Shown here one piece after another: positions 42,345 through 52,463 of a stretch of DNA of 64,000 nt. The position numbers and the translations under genes are program-made. How positions within the stretch are numbered: position 1 is the first letter of the stretch; each line of letters begins with the position of its first letter. The notes under the pieces were generated by a model that was not told the DNA's origin, did no database searches, and worked only from the letters and a program-made list of their open reading frames with translations. Source of the DNA: Entomortierella parvispora (lineage: Eukaryota > Mortierellomycota > Mortierellomycetes > Mortierellales > Mortierellaceae); the NCBI GenBank assembly GCA_963573315.1, contig OY752143.1, forward strand, positions 806,001 through 870,000. Reading direction: 5' to 3'.

Positions 42345-42707
42345 GGCGGAAGGGGGATCTTGCGGAGTGATGAGAGAGGGGGGAAAGGGAAAGGGAGCAA
42401 CACGCAGACGAGCCTGTAGGACGAGCGAGCGAGTGAGTGGGTGATGTGCCCATCAATGCACTGCACTGCATCCAAAGGGCGTGGACCAGCGCGGTGGCTT
42501 TGCTCTTTCGTGTCTTCCGATCATCGCGCGTGCTGCGTCTCGGCTCCTTTTTCCCCTTGTTGTTTCCTTTTGCGTTGCGGTTGGTGGCAAGCGCCTGCGA
42601 CGCGACAGAAACGAAAATAGAGAATCCCTTTCCTTCCCTCCTTCCTTCCTTCCTTCACTTCCCATCGACTCATCCTCTCCTCTCTCCGCACCATCGCATC
42701 CTTCACC
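42345..42707. promoter_or_regulatory. 363-bp bidirectional promoter of SMD1 and PRI1
   Basis: Start codons face away from each other. The sequence is GC-rich near SMD1 and strongly pyrimidine-rich (CTTCC repeats around 42635-42690) just before PRI1. No TATA box is evident. Confidence 0.55.
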
Positions 42708-45052
42708 ATGTCGCAAATGGAGATTGACTCGACCCACGGTGCGTTCTCACCGTCTGGATCTCTTCGCCGCCTGCACTGACTGCAACATGCAACCATCCTC
42801 ATACTCATCCTTACATTCTATTTTGCTGCTCTTGCATTGTAGACGCCACCAACGGTAGAATGCCAACTGTTGAAGCCGGACAGCCCGCCGAAGATGACGA
42901 AGACCTCGACCACATTTTTGACGATATCGATGAAGCCGAAATCTCACCGCCTACAAACAACCCCTATCGACCTGCCTATGCTCCTCTGGACGTCCAGTAC
43001 GTTTGCTCCCAGTGTCAATTTGGTACCTGCTGATTGTCTATGAAGCATATCCTAACAGGCTATTCCACTCTTTTTGATAATAGCAACGTCGACCTGAACG
43101 ATTACAATGGCGACAACTCTTTAAAGCTCAAACTCTTTTACCGCCACTTCTTTCCAATGGGACCCTACGTTGAATGGCTCAACTACGACACAGGTACAAG
43201 ATCAATGGATATTGCCGCTGCGCCTATCTTCCTTGCAAATTGAGACTAACCACTCTATTTTCTTTTCGTTGACCCTAGAAAAAAAACTTTCAAAGACGTT
43301 CATGAACCGCGAGTTTTGTTTTACTCTTATGGATGACACCTACATTCGCTTTCAGTCATACAAGACCGTGGATGAATTCAGACAGGAGCTGACCCGACTG
43401 AACCCAGCCAAGATTGATTTGGGGGCCATCTACAACATTCGCCCCAGGGATAAGTCTTCAGTTCATGCCTCAGCTTTCAAGCCAATGTCAAAGGAGCTGG
43501 TGTTTGATGTGGATATGACCGACTACGACGACATTCGTACCTGCTGTTCTGGAGGCGATGTATGCATGAAGTGCTGGGAGTTCATGACTGTGGCCATGAA
43601 GATTGTCGACAGCGCACTCAGAGGTTAGTTTCTTGGATCTGGACATCAATGGACTACATTGTTAGGATCTGTTGTCATGCCGACATGGACTGCGGTAAGG
43701 CGAGAAGCAACAACTTACCTTTTCCTGCATTTCAAACTAGATGATTTTGGGTTCAAGAATCTGCTCTGGGTGTATTCAGGACGTCGTGGTGTGCATTGCT
43801 GGGTTGGTGATAAAAGGGCACGTCAGCTGAACAATGAACAGCGGAAGGCTATTGTCGCATATCTGGATGTGACTAAGGTATGATCAAGCATACATTCCTT
43901 TTTACACTGTATCCGGGGTTTGAGTTTTTCTAATATGACGATTTTAAAATGCATTTGTACACCAATAGGGAGGAGAACGTCAAGGAAAGACCGTCAAATT
44001 ACCCAACACCCTCCATCCCTCCCTTAGGTAGGCAGTCAGAAATTCTGTTCGGACAATATGTTCATTTCTTCAATTTTTGTACTAACAGAATAATGTACCC
44101 CTCATATAGCCGTTCGTACCAAATTATCAACCAACATTTCGGAAACATTGTGTTTGACTCGCAGGATATTCTTCGAAACTCAACTCAATGGGAGAAGGTC
44201 TTGGCGCTTATTCCAGACGAGACAGTTCAGCAAACAGTTCGCGTAGAGTGGGAGTCTGATCCTGATCGGGAACCATCTGAAAAGTGGATCGACCTAAGGG
44301 ATTTTACGAAACAGGCTATTGCAACCGTAAGCAGTGACCTATCGACTGGTAAAGGGCAGTATAATACAACTCGAAACTAATATTTATACTTACGATTTCA
44401 CAGAGTTCAAAAAAGAAGCCTCTTCTGGAAAACGCACTGCGTGATATCATGTTCCAATACACGTACCCTCGTCTAGACGAGAAAGTTTCTACCAACATCA
44501 ACCATTTGCTCAAGAGTCCATTCTGTGTGCACCCTAAGACAGGTATGCTCAGGATGTTTTGTTTTACCAAGTTTAAAACGACTTTGATTATGTCTTTTGC
44601 TCACCCAAGCTATACTTTTAGGCCGCGTCTGTGTCCCTATCGAGATTGAGCGATGTGAGGAATTTGATCCCAGCTCAGCGCCTACCATTGATCAACTTAT
44701 TAGCGAGCTGAACAAGTATGATGCTGATCATCCAGGATCAGAAAAGTTGCAAGGTAAAGAAAAGCTGTTGCTGTCGATTCAACGCCTGCTTAATACTCTG
44801 TCGGTATTGATCAACCCCACTATTTAACACCCCGTAGATTGGCAAAAAACATCTCTTCGCCCTTACGTGGAAGTGTTTGAGAAGTTTGTGAGAGGCAATG
44901 TCAGTGAGGCTCGCAGCTTAAAAAAAGGTATTCAATGAAATGTTGCGGAGCAAATTGTTGCCAGACCACTGTTTGATTTTCTAACGCTATCTTCTCTTGC
45001 TTGTTTTATATACTTTCTCTTTTTCATAGCCGCGCCAACGCTGAACTTTTAA
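42708..45052 (+). CDS. PRI1: DNA primase catalytic (small) subunit
   Basis: Exons 42708-42738, 42843-42996, 43084-43193, 43279-43623, 43741-43877, 43969-44027, 44110-44326, 44404-44542, 44622-44753, 44838-44927 and 45030-45052, all in phase, give 478 residues. The catalytic acidic motif is [13 protein letters not shown], with Asp175 and Asp177 as metal ligands, followed by the zinc motif [27 protein letters not shown] is the family's nucleotide-binding signature. [15 protein letters not shown] and [18 protein letters not shown] are the start of the primase core. PriS makes RNA primers in the Pol alpha-primase complex. Compared with human PRIM1 (~420 residues), the extra length is an acidic N-terminal extension and a longer C-terminus. 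Ends 72 bp from the convergent acetyltransferase gene. Confidence 0.95.
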
Positions 45053-45124
45053 TAACCCGCATCAACAGTTGTACAACAGAAATTTATATATAAAAAAAAT
45101 TGGTATATTCTCTTTGTTGTTTGA

Positions 45125-46741
45125 TCACGCAAATGAGGCAACGCAGTCTTGAAAGAGATATTCCTGTCGTCCTGACTCGACGGCTTGCATCAAGATTTGC
45201 TTGAACGCCTGAACATATCGATCCCCTCTTTGTCGACCATTAAAGCCTGCCTTTTGCCAAGTCGTAGTAACGATCAGGATTCCATTCACAGTCAATGCGT
45301 TCATGGTCAGAGCCGATGCTGTAACACCCGACGACTGGGAAAAGAAGGCGTCCTCGACGTTGAACATTGGCTCATTATCTCCAGAAGGAGAGGGGGCGGA
45401 CGTGGACCATGCAGCCCGACCTAAGTTGGACAACTTGATACTGGCTTTACGGCCATGCTGATCCTTGAAGATCTTGTCCTTCATGAACTTTTCCCAGCTG
45501 CCATCCTTATTTTTGGGTAGGAGGGCCAGCATTCCAAAATGCTCCAAGAGCTCTTGGACGCCTCGGTCCGTCTTTGTACCCCGGAGAACTTGCTGGCGGT
45601 AGGCGTCAGTCATGGACCAAAACGAGGTCGAGTTGTCCTCGGCCACCCTAACGTTCTCGTGAAGGATCTCGGAGGTGTAGTTCCCTTGGTCGGTCGCCGG
45701 GATCGGTGCCTGCATGGTAGAACCTGGGCGCGAATGGATCAAATCGCGGAAGGAGACTGGGGTTGCAAAGACCAAAGGCTCTCGCTTTGTGTCCTGGCCT
45801 GTCATGAAAACCAAAACGGCGGCAAAGATGGAAGCTGTGGCCAGGATAGACTGGACCGTCGTCCCCCTTTCCTTGGCAGTGCGGACAATTTGTTGGGTTT
45901 CTTCCTTGGTGAAGCGCAAGAACCGGAGTTGGGTCTCGTTGGGAACGTCCAACGAACTGTCAATCTCCCCGGCCCAGTAAGGCGATTCGAGGGCCTTTTT
46001 CAAAAACGAAGGCAAGAGAATGGCCCGTGTTGCTTCCCAAACCAATGTCCGGGCAGAGGGGAAACAATTGGTGAGGGACTCGATCGCCTCCGGCATGGGT
46101 CTCTGGGATGTGGGCGTGATCTTGAAATCCTCGATGGACGTATCATCCAAAATGGAAGAAGTGGCACCTTGCTGATTGAGCAATTGGAACAATAGCTCCA
46201 TCATGGCCAAGGCGGATCGACCGTCGGCGATAACGTGGTGAAAGGTATAGAGCAACGTGGCGAAATCGTTCTTTTTCTCATCCAGGACGATCACCATTCG
46301 CCAGAGGGGTGCTTGGAGATCCAACAGATCAAATGGCAGGTTGTGCTCTTCCTCCATAACCACTCCTACCCCTCCACCAGACTCTTCCTGTTCATCCGCA
46401 TTCATCTTTTCTGTGGAGGGAGTAATGACGACTCGGATCTGCCTCGAGAGATCCAGGGAGGGCAGGCGCAAGAAGGTAGGTCGGGCGGACAGTGCATCTC
46501 CGACAACAAGACCAAGGGAAGGATGCCTTTCTATGACTGCGGTCATGGGCCCGATCAAAAGGCGGGACCAAAACTGGCTCGACAATCTCTGGTCGCGTGA
46601 ATGGAGGGACTTCTGCAGTACCTGGGAGCACCGGAACCGGACGCCGATGGATACGTTGTTGTAAATCTTGACATTGGAGCGGGTGACATTGTACCGCTCC
46701 AAGTGATGGACAGGTCGCACAACCTCGAGAGAAGATACCAT
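45125..46741 (-). CDS. Alcohol O-acetyltransferase-like protein (ATF/condensation-domain fold)
   Basis: 538 residues, single exon. The start RPVHHLERYNVTRSNVKIYNNV matches the AATase family entry pattern (LERY...R...Y..V). The catalytic HHVIADG motif (HxxxDG) is at residues 168-174. APLWRMVIV before it and FATPVSFRDLI, DQGNYTSEI and the late NLGRAAW region follow the condensation-type acyltransferase fold. Such enzymes transfer acetyl groups from acetyl-CoA to alcohols, sterols or related hydroxyls. The substrate cannot be told from sequence. No membrane segment. A TATAAAAG element lies ~126 bp upstream. Confidence 0.85.
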   Translation of the reverse strand: MVSSLEVVRPVHHLERYNVTRSNVKIYNNVSIGVRFRCSQVLQKSLHSRDQRLSSQFWSRLLIGPMTAVIERHPSLGLVVGDALSARPTFLRLPSLDLSRQIRVVITPSTEKMNADEQEESGGGVGVVMEEEHNLPFDLLDLQAPLWRMVIVLDEKKNDFATLLYTFHHVIADGRSALAMMELLFQLLNQQGATSSILDDTSIEDFKITPTSQRPMPEAIESLTNCFPSARTLVWEATRAILLPSFLKKALESPYWAGEIDSSLDVPNETQLRFLRFTKEETQQIVRTAKERGTTVQSILATASIFAAVLVFMTGQDTKREPLVFATPVSFRDLIHSRPGSTMQAPIPATDQGNYTSEILHENVRVAEDNSTSFWSMTDAYRQQVLRGTKTDRGVQELLEHFGMLALLPKNKDGSWEKFMKDKIFKDQHGRKASIKLSNLGRAAWSTSAPSPSGDNEPMFNVEDAFFSQSSGVTASALTMNALTVNGILIVTTTWQKAGFNGRQRGDRYVQAFKQILMQAVESGRQEYLFQDCVASFA

Positions 46742-47196
46742 TTTCTTTTTTTTTTGATAGCGGAGAAAAAATTGAGAAGAACGAGTGAAGTAAAGACAAG
46801 CGGAAAGGGTCGGTCAGTCAGCCAGGAGGTGTCAAGGAATGAGAGAAGCGGCGGATGGCATGCCAGCTTTTATAATGCATGAAATGCGGGATGAATAATG
46901 ACCAATCGTGGGCCCTGTTTTTGACAACGTTCCTGGAAGAATCTTTACCAATATGTGGCACCGCTTCGGTTGGTGGCGCGATTTCACCGATCTCCGCTGT
47001 CTCCTTTGTTGTCGACAGATCTCTTTATCTTCGTTACCTCTAATACCAAGTCTTTCCTTCACTGTTGCCTCCAACAAGACCAGTCAGTATTCTCGATTGC
47101 TTTTGCACAGAATTTTATTGGTAGTTGTTACATACAGATATAGACACAGATGAAAAGGTATTGATGTTGATGTTGAACTGAAAAAGAAAAAAATGT
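46742..47196. other. Promoter region of the acetyltransferase gene and 3' region of the bZIP gene
   Basis: 455 bp between two minus-strand genes. Contains the TATA element listed separately. No gene recognised. Confidence 0.5.
46867..46874 (-). promoter_or_regulatory. TATA box of the acetyltransferase-like gene
   Basis: TATAAAAG on the minus strand, about 126 bp upstream of the start codon. Confidence 0.55.
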
Positions 47197-48279
47197 CTAG
47201 ATGCGGGCAAGTGCTGCATGAGCTTCAGCGAGCTGGGCTTCGAGCTGGTCAATGCGAGCAGCTTGCTCCGCCTCCTTCGTCAAGTAGCCAGTCTTCTCCG
47301 TCTCGAGGATCGCAATCTTCATGTTGAGAACAGAGTTGGCAGACTCAAGATCAGAAACCTTGGCCTCCAAACCCTCAAGTCTGATCAACTTCTTCAGACG
47401 GGAACGACGAGCGGCATCGGTGTTCTTGGCGCGCTTGGCCACAATCTCTTCCTCGCGCTCCTCTGGGCTGAGAACACGCTTCTTGGACTTCTTGGGCGCA
47501 GGCGAAAGCTCTTCCGATGACGGAGATGGCGACGGGGAAAGAGAGACTGAACGCGAGGATACAGACTCGGACGAGGAGAAGTCACTCTCAATAGGCTCAT
47601 CCTTGGGGATCAACATGGGTGAATCCATGGTCTGACCAAGAGGCGAGGCTGGCACAGCAGGGGCAGCAGGAGTGGGAACAGCAACTGCACCCATGGCAGC
47701 CTGGGCCATCACGGCCTTTTCGAGATCTTCGCTCCAGGGGATGTTGAGAGCAGCAGCAGCTTGCTGGACAGCAGAGGCGGTCAGTCCAGGAACGGAGACA
47801 GTGGGCATCTCTGGCTCTGAGAGAATCGCAGTCTCTTCGACAGGGGACAAGGCTGGGAAGGCCATGGCCATGTCAAAGAGAGAGGAGTCCATGGAACCGT
47901 ACGATTCGAATCCCAGGTCAGGGGAGTCCTCCATACCAGAGAAGGGGCTCGACGAAAGAGAGGACTCATCGCTAGAGAGAGCACCGAAGTTAAGGTCGGC
48001 TGCTAACCAGTCATCAAATCCGTTACCGGTGCCAATGACAGAGGGCTTGGAGAGGATGTCGCTGTTGAAGCTGTTGTCGTTGCCGAGAGAGTACTTGCCC
48101 ACTAGAAAAAAGCCATTATGAATAAATAATCTAGATTAGTTCACGTTCAATAGCCATAAAAAAAAATTGTAAAAATTAACTCTTGTAAGACACCTACTTT
48201 GAGCAAGAGCTAACTCAAGAGAGTCGGACGACTCCATAAGTTTGACGTCGTCAAACATGGGGATATCGATGGATTGCAT
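47197..48279 (-). CDS. GCN4/CPC1-like bZIP transcription factor
   Basis: Exons 48279-48198 and 48101-47197 (96-bp intron GTAGGT...TTCTAG) give 328 residues. The start codon of the second exon is rebuilt from A/TG, so the protein reads MQSIDIPMFDDVKLMESSDSL and continues through the join. The basic region KRAKNTDAARRSRLKKL (residues ~250-266) matches the GCN4 pattern NTxAARRSRxRK. The zipper follows as LEGLEAKVSDLESANSVLNMKI and continues further than in Gcn4. Acidic/aromatic patches (DDWLAADLNFG) could be activation segments, and a Ser/Pro stretch precedes the bZIP. Gcn4/Cpc1 proteins activate amino-acid biosynthesis on starvation. Two upstream ORFs in the presumed leader suggest translational control. 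Confidence 0.9.
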
Positions 48280-48326
48280 TTTTTTTCAAGGACAAATGGG
48301 AGTTTTCAAAGGGGGAGCTTTTGGCT

Positions 48327-48425
48327 TTAGGACTGTAAGGGGATAATATCGAGTACTACTGGGGCGAGGGCTTGTTTTTCTTTGATGTCAATAATTGCGC
48401 AGATGGGGGTGTTGGGGGAAATCAT
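48327..48425 (-). promoter_or_regulatory. uORF 2 in the bZIP leader (32 codons)
   Basis: ATG at 48425 and stop at 48327-48329, ending 47 bp before the bZIP start codon. It is the longer of two upstream ORFs, in the position of the inhibitory uORF of ATF4/CPC1-type genes. Confidence 0.6.
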
Positions 48426-48583
48426 GTTGAAAATGTTGTATGAACCGTAAAGGTTGAAAGTGTAAGTGTAAAATGTATGTTATAAAGGTGAAGGGTGTAG
48501 TTGTTGTTCTGTTTGAACGTTGTGTTGTTGTTGTTGTTGTAGAAGTGTATATGTGTTGAAAAGTTCGTAAGTGAACGCGGCGT

Positions 48584-48601
48584 TTAAGCGGTGAAGGCCA
48601 T
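48584..48601 (-). promoter_or_regulatory. uORF 1 in the bZIP leader (5 codons)
   Basis: ATG GCC TTC ACC GCT TAA, read on the minus strand, ending 158 bp upstream of uORF 2. The start context CCAAGATGG is good. I see no other ATG between it and uORF 2. Confidence 0.6.
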
Positions 48602-49644
48602 CTTGGCTATGAGCAGTGTGCTGCTGGGGTGAAGAGTACGGTATATGTAAAGGGGTGGAGAATACGTCCACAAAAAAAAAGAGATAAAAGTAGAAGAAAG
48701 GCGGTCAAAAAAGACAGACGAACAGGGGTTGATTGAAAGAAGGTTGGGGGTTGGTGCAGAAGGAAGTGTTGGGTTGAAGTAAAGTAAGAAAGAAAGAAAG
48801 GAGAAAGAGGAAACAGGGCAAAGAGACAGCGACAAGAGGGGCGCGGGCCGCCAACGCAGCATTTGCGATGATTGACTCATGGAATAGCCGTGTGACTGCC
48901 TTCTGTAGCATTTGTTGTTGATGGCGCCAGATGGCATTTGAAAGTCAGCGGCTGCGACCAATGGGAGCCTCGGCAGGGGTCGTTGGTGGTTGGTCCATCT
49001 CGCATCTCTGACCTTTGTCTTGGACTGTTCTCGTTGTTGGGCTGCCGAAAAGCCTAGTCTCGTTCTTGAGGAAAGCTTTATGGTCAGAGACATATGAAGC
49101 AAAGGTACCAGCAAAGCGCCCCTTGGCCTGCCTGAAGGCAACAAGGGCAACCCAGGCCTGCGCAAGTAAACAGTCAGTCTAGCACCCTTTACACTGCCTA
49201 CCGTCACTGTATCATGATTCAATTGACCACACCTTACCCTCATCTGAACTAGCCCCACGGACCAGGGCTATTCTTATTCAAGATACAAGAATTGGACGAC
49301 CAGCAGGGGAAAAGAGTTGGACAGGGTGCACGCACAAACTCGACAACTTCCTGCAAAACAAAACAAAACTCTGCGGCGCAAAAACACCAATATATTCATC
49401 TAGCCTAAAGATCGTTACAACAGCCGGGATACAGTACTGTGTTAACAGTGTGAGTCCATATTGCCGCTCTCTTTGAAAAGGACATCAGCAAGCTGACGCG
49501 CAAGGGGCAGTTGAAAAAGAAAAGAAAAATAGCGAGACCTTCGACAGGGTGGCAGTGTAAGAGAAAATACAACTTTCTCCTGGACTCAGGAACGGCTTGT
49601 TCCTGACGCTACGAACCAACAATCGGTAAGAGTGGCAAAAATAA
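48602..49644. other. Promoter and distal leader of the bZIP gene
   Basis: About 1 kb without a supported gene. It contains GA-rich sequence (48670-48840). ATTGACTCATGG at 48870-48881 carries TGACTCA, the palindromic GCN4/AP-1 binding site, so auto-regulation is possible. Confidence 0.5.
48873..48879. promoter_or_regulatory. TGACTCA, GCN4-type binding site upstream of the bZIP gene
   Basis: Exact 7-bp match to the Gcn4/AP-1 consensus, about 270 bp upstream of uORF 1. A 7-mer is expected by chance several times in 64 kb, so only the location makes it notable. Confidence 0.4.
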
Positions 49645-49727
49645 TGAAGAGAGTGGGATTTGAACCCACGCCTACGAATAGACCGCGGCCTTAACGCGGC
49701 GCCTTAGACCAACTCGGCCATCTCTCC
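49645..49727 (-). tRNA. tRNA-Leu (anticodon AAG)
   Basis: 83 nt on the minus strand starting GGAGAGATGGCCGAG. The acceptor stem is GGAGAGA/TCTCTTC with one G-T pair and discriminator A. The D arm is typical of class II Leu tRNAs (GCCGAG...GGTCTAAGGC). The anticodon stem CCGCG/CGCGG encloses loop TTAAGGC with anticodon AAG. A long variable arm follows, then T arm GTGGG-TTCAAAT-CCCAC. No intron. Reads CUU codons (A34 usually becomes inosine, then CUC as well). Confidence 0.96.
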
Positions 49728-49976
49728 AAGAGCTGAGACCATTTGATTGGTTCTCTTATATTTTTGTGTTTTTTCTCGGTCATCTATATTTACAATTCGG
49801 AAAATAAGGTTTGGAGGTATTCCGGGCTCTGAGAATCTTTTCCGGGGCCTTGTGCGGTCTTAGATATCACGGTGGTTTGGACGCGAGAGAAGAAGAGGTG
49901 GCTGAGTGAGAAGAAGAAAGCGGAGGAGCAAGGCGAAGAATTCAAGAAAGAGGAACCGACGTTCGTGGAGGAGTCG

Positions 49977-50549
49977 ATGGACGCGTTCTGGACGATGCTG
50001 ATGGACGAATTCCGAGGAGCAAGTAATATCAGGGGCCGAAACCTGTTGGACGACGACCTGGACCGAGAGGACAACCAAGTTCAAGATCTCGGCGCTCTCC
50101 TTGAGCGGAAATGGACAGTAATGGACGCGTATCATGGGCTGGCCCCATTATTTCTGAAAGACAAGTTCAAGCGACTGTTCGGAACGACCACGGCGATTGC
50201 AAGCTTAATGGCGCACAGATTTATTACACTCATCGAAGACTATGGCCGGAAAGGGATCTGGAACCCGCGCTGCAAAAAGACTGTGGACTGGGAGAAGTCT
50301 ATTGGGGTCACTGCTGTGAGCAAACGTAACAGGCCTGAGAACCCTGGTACCCGTGCCGGAGGACACGGACGTAGCAGCAGTGGCTTTGGTAACTTTAACC
50401 GGGACAGGTTTGCTGTGGTAAGGAGGAAAGACAACTTGAAGGACGCAGACAAGAGTGTGCTGGAAGCATACCAAGGCAAGCGGACGTTGAACGTCATGGA
50501 GCGGACAGGAGGAGTAAAATATTTCTTGGAAAAGGATCTCGGAGAATAA
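49977..50549 (+). CDS. Orphan ORF beside the tRNA gene, unknown function
   Basis: The frame is open from 49833; the first in-frame ATG is at 49977, giving 190 residues. An acceptor-like CTTAG at 49859-49863 suggests it could instead be an exon, but no upstream exon fits because the tRNA lies there. Composition is protein-like: an acidic front half (MDAFWTMLMDEFRGAS, LLDDDLDREDNQVQDLG), then hydrophobic helices (LAPLFLKDKFKRLFG) and a basic Gly/Arg-rich segment (RAGGHGRSSSGFGNFNRDRF). I do not recognise it. It may be a fragment of a retroelement that inserts next to tRNA genes, or a lineage-specific gene. Confidence 0.4.
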   Translation: MDAFWTMLMDEFRGASNIRGRNLLDDDLDREDNQVQDLGALLERKWTVMDAYHGLAPLFLKDKFKRLFGTTTAIASLMAHRFITLIEDYGRKGIWNPRCKKTVDWEKSIGVTAVSKRNRPENPGTRAGGHGRSSSGFGNFNRDRFAVVRRKDNLKDADKSVLEAYQGKRTLNVMERTGGVKYFLEKDLGE

Positions 50550-51065
50550 GTGACGAATGAGCATGAAAGGCCACTTGGAGGACAGGACCCAGCTTCGCTC
50601 AGGCAAGCAGGGGACACCACCCACGAGGTCGCGGGTTTGTGATACATGGGTGCATGGGCCGTCATAGACGGGTTGTGCGATGTCAAGCATCTTATTTCGT
50701 CCGTTTCCCTTGGGTTGAACGAGCGCGTGCAGAAGCGTGTCGTTTGGTCGACTTACAATTAACAGATAATAAACTCCACTCTCGCGAGGGACCTTTGACA
50801 AGAAAAAAAAAAATCACGGTGGTTACAAAAATGCAAAGAAACCTCAAGTTTACTAGAAAAAATCGGCCATAAATGAAGAAATAAAAAATATGAATAAATT
50901 TCGAATAGTTTCAGGACAGCGCAACTGGACAGCCCGCAAATTCAGTAGACATAATCGGGATGTAGTGGAAGGAATCTTTATCAAGGTGGCTAGACCCTAG
51001 TTCCCGAGTACTTGGTAGAGTGGGAAGAAATGGTATTGAGAAGATTTTCAATTTTATTGTACAAT
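50550..51065. other. Convergent intergenic region
   Basis: Between the orphan ORF (plus) and the SKI7-like gene (minus). A poly(A) signal AATAAA for the latter is at 51053-51058 (minus strand). No gene recognised. Confidence 0.5.
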
Positions 51066-52463
51066 TTACAAGTTGATAGCGGATGCGACCCCAGTGACAG
51101 CTGCCCGAGATCCTTGCGCCTTAAACACAACATCATCCGGGCTGGGTTGATCGAACTTGAACGCCTTCGCGCGGACTGAAGCTTCGGTCTCCGCAATAAG
51201 AACCGATTTCGAAACTGCAGTGTCGGCCTCTGTCGCAAACGATCGTTTAAATTTCGTTGTCTGTAAAGCACGCATCAGGGGTGAGGGATCAAGGGAGGAG
51301 ACCTTGGCTGCAGTTTCTACGGCAATTGGTACAGGAACTGGATCCAGACGCTCAAAAATCGATATAGCGAAATGGGATGGCTTTGCGATCAACGACGAAA
51401 ATGGAGAGCCTGCCGCGAATTGCTCCGCCATGGTTGCAAACGACTCTTGTCCATAAGCAGAGGTGTCATCCTTAAAATCAGACTGCGAGGATGACGTAGT
51501 AGAACCCTGTTCCTCGTGCACTGTATTCGTGTCTTGTAATTTCCTCTGCTTGTGGTCCATTGCCTGATCTTGGGTATATGTGGTCGAACTGGACTCTGTG
51601 CGTTTGGACAGTCCTGCAAGGGAAGGTGAGGCGCGTGATTGCAATGATCTTGAAGCGAGGCCTGATAATGAGGGTGAATTCGAAGACCCTAAGGTTGTGC
51701 TCAAATTTGATTGTCGCTGGAGACCGCCCACAAGACCACTACCTCCATTACTGTCTGATCCAGTGCTGCGAGCGAGATCTGATAGTCCCCCAAAAGCAGA
51801 GGAACCGGACGGAGCAGCCAGAGCCGCCAACGATGATCCCGAACGCGCTGTCAATCCAACTGAAGGAGACGGCTTCAGTCCTACTATGCCTGAATGTGAC
51901 TCCGGTCTGCTTGAAGCAGAGGTTGCAGTCGATGAGGGTACAACGGTTGGGGCTGCCGAAGTTGCATTTGATCCCGATCCCAATTTTGCCAAACCTACAA
52001 GCGATCTCCGCGGGGGAAGCGTAGCATCCGTCGACGTTACCGCTCCCACGGGTGCTCTCGACGCAGGTTTGTTTGCTGAAAGTTGTGTAAACGGGGGTCG
52101 CGATGATGCTGCACCTGATATTGTTGACGGGATTTCGGCAGTCGGATTGGCGTTTCTAGCCAAGGATGTCAAAGAAGGTCTGGATCCAAGTCCTCCGGCG
52201 TTGCTTCCCGAACTTGCTCCGAGAGATGAAAGACCGGGTCGTGATGGTGCAGATCCAGAGGCAGACGCCAATGATGTGAGTGAAGGCCGCTGTGAAGCCA
52301 CGGATGTATTGTTAGTGTTCGCAGAAGAGGCCTGAGAAGCGCGCATGGCAGCAAGAGATGACAAGCTTGTCGTGGTTGTCCTTGAGGCCAAGGCGGACTC
52401 AGCTTCACTTGTCTGGTGCCCACTCTCTCTTTTCCGCCCGAGCCCGGTTGTGAGCGACGACAT
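51066..52463 (-). CDS. Candidate SKI7/HBS1-N-like protein lacking a GTPase domain
   Basis: 465 residues, one exon, mostly Ser/Ala/Gly-rich and disordered. About nine spaced SLxxLA-type motifs recur (SLSSLAAM, SLTSLASA, SLTSLARN, SLVGLAKL, SLAALAAP, GLSDLARS, SLSGLASR, SLAGLSKR). The C-terminal third has MAEQFAAGSPFSSLIAKPSH, AISIFERLD, and near the end FKFDQPSPDDVVFKAQG, which resembles the linker preceding the GTPase in HBS1 proteins. Animals and several fungi make a short HBS1 form (Ski7-like) that bridges the cytoplasmic exosome and the Ski complex. Here the protein stops without any GTPase, and an AATAAA follows at once. The assignment rests on motif recall, so moderate to low confidence. 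A generic disordered protein is the alternative. Confidence 0.45.
   Translation of the reverse strand: MSSLTTGLGRKRESGHQTSEAESALASRTTTTSLSSLAAMRASQASSANTNNTSVASQRPSLTSLASASGSAPSRPGLSSLGASSGSNAGGLGSRPSLTSLARNANPTAEIPSTISGAASSRPPFTQLSANKPASRAPVGAVTSTDATLPPRRSLVGLAKLGSGSNATSAAPTVVPSSTATSASSRPESHSGIVGLKPSPSVGLTARSGSSLAALAAPSGSSAFGGLSDLARSTGSDSNGGSGLVGGLQRQSNLSTTLGSSNSPSLSGLASRSLQSRASPSLAGLSKRTESSSTTYTQDQAMDHKQRKLQDTNTVHEEQGSTTSSSQSDFKDDTSAYGQESFATMAEQFAAGSPFSSLIAKPSHFAISIFERLDPVPVPIAVETAAKVSSLDPSPLMRALQTTKFKRSFATEADTAVSKSVLIAETEASVRAKAFKFDQPSPDDVVFKAQGSRAAVTGVASAINL

Noticed and set aside
50205-50801. 198-codon minus-strand frame opposite the orphan ORF
   Set aside because: Antisense shadow: it mirrors the plus-strand codons, has no recognisable domains and lacks splice structure.
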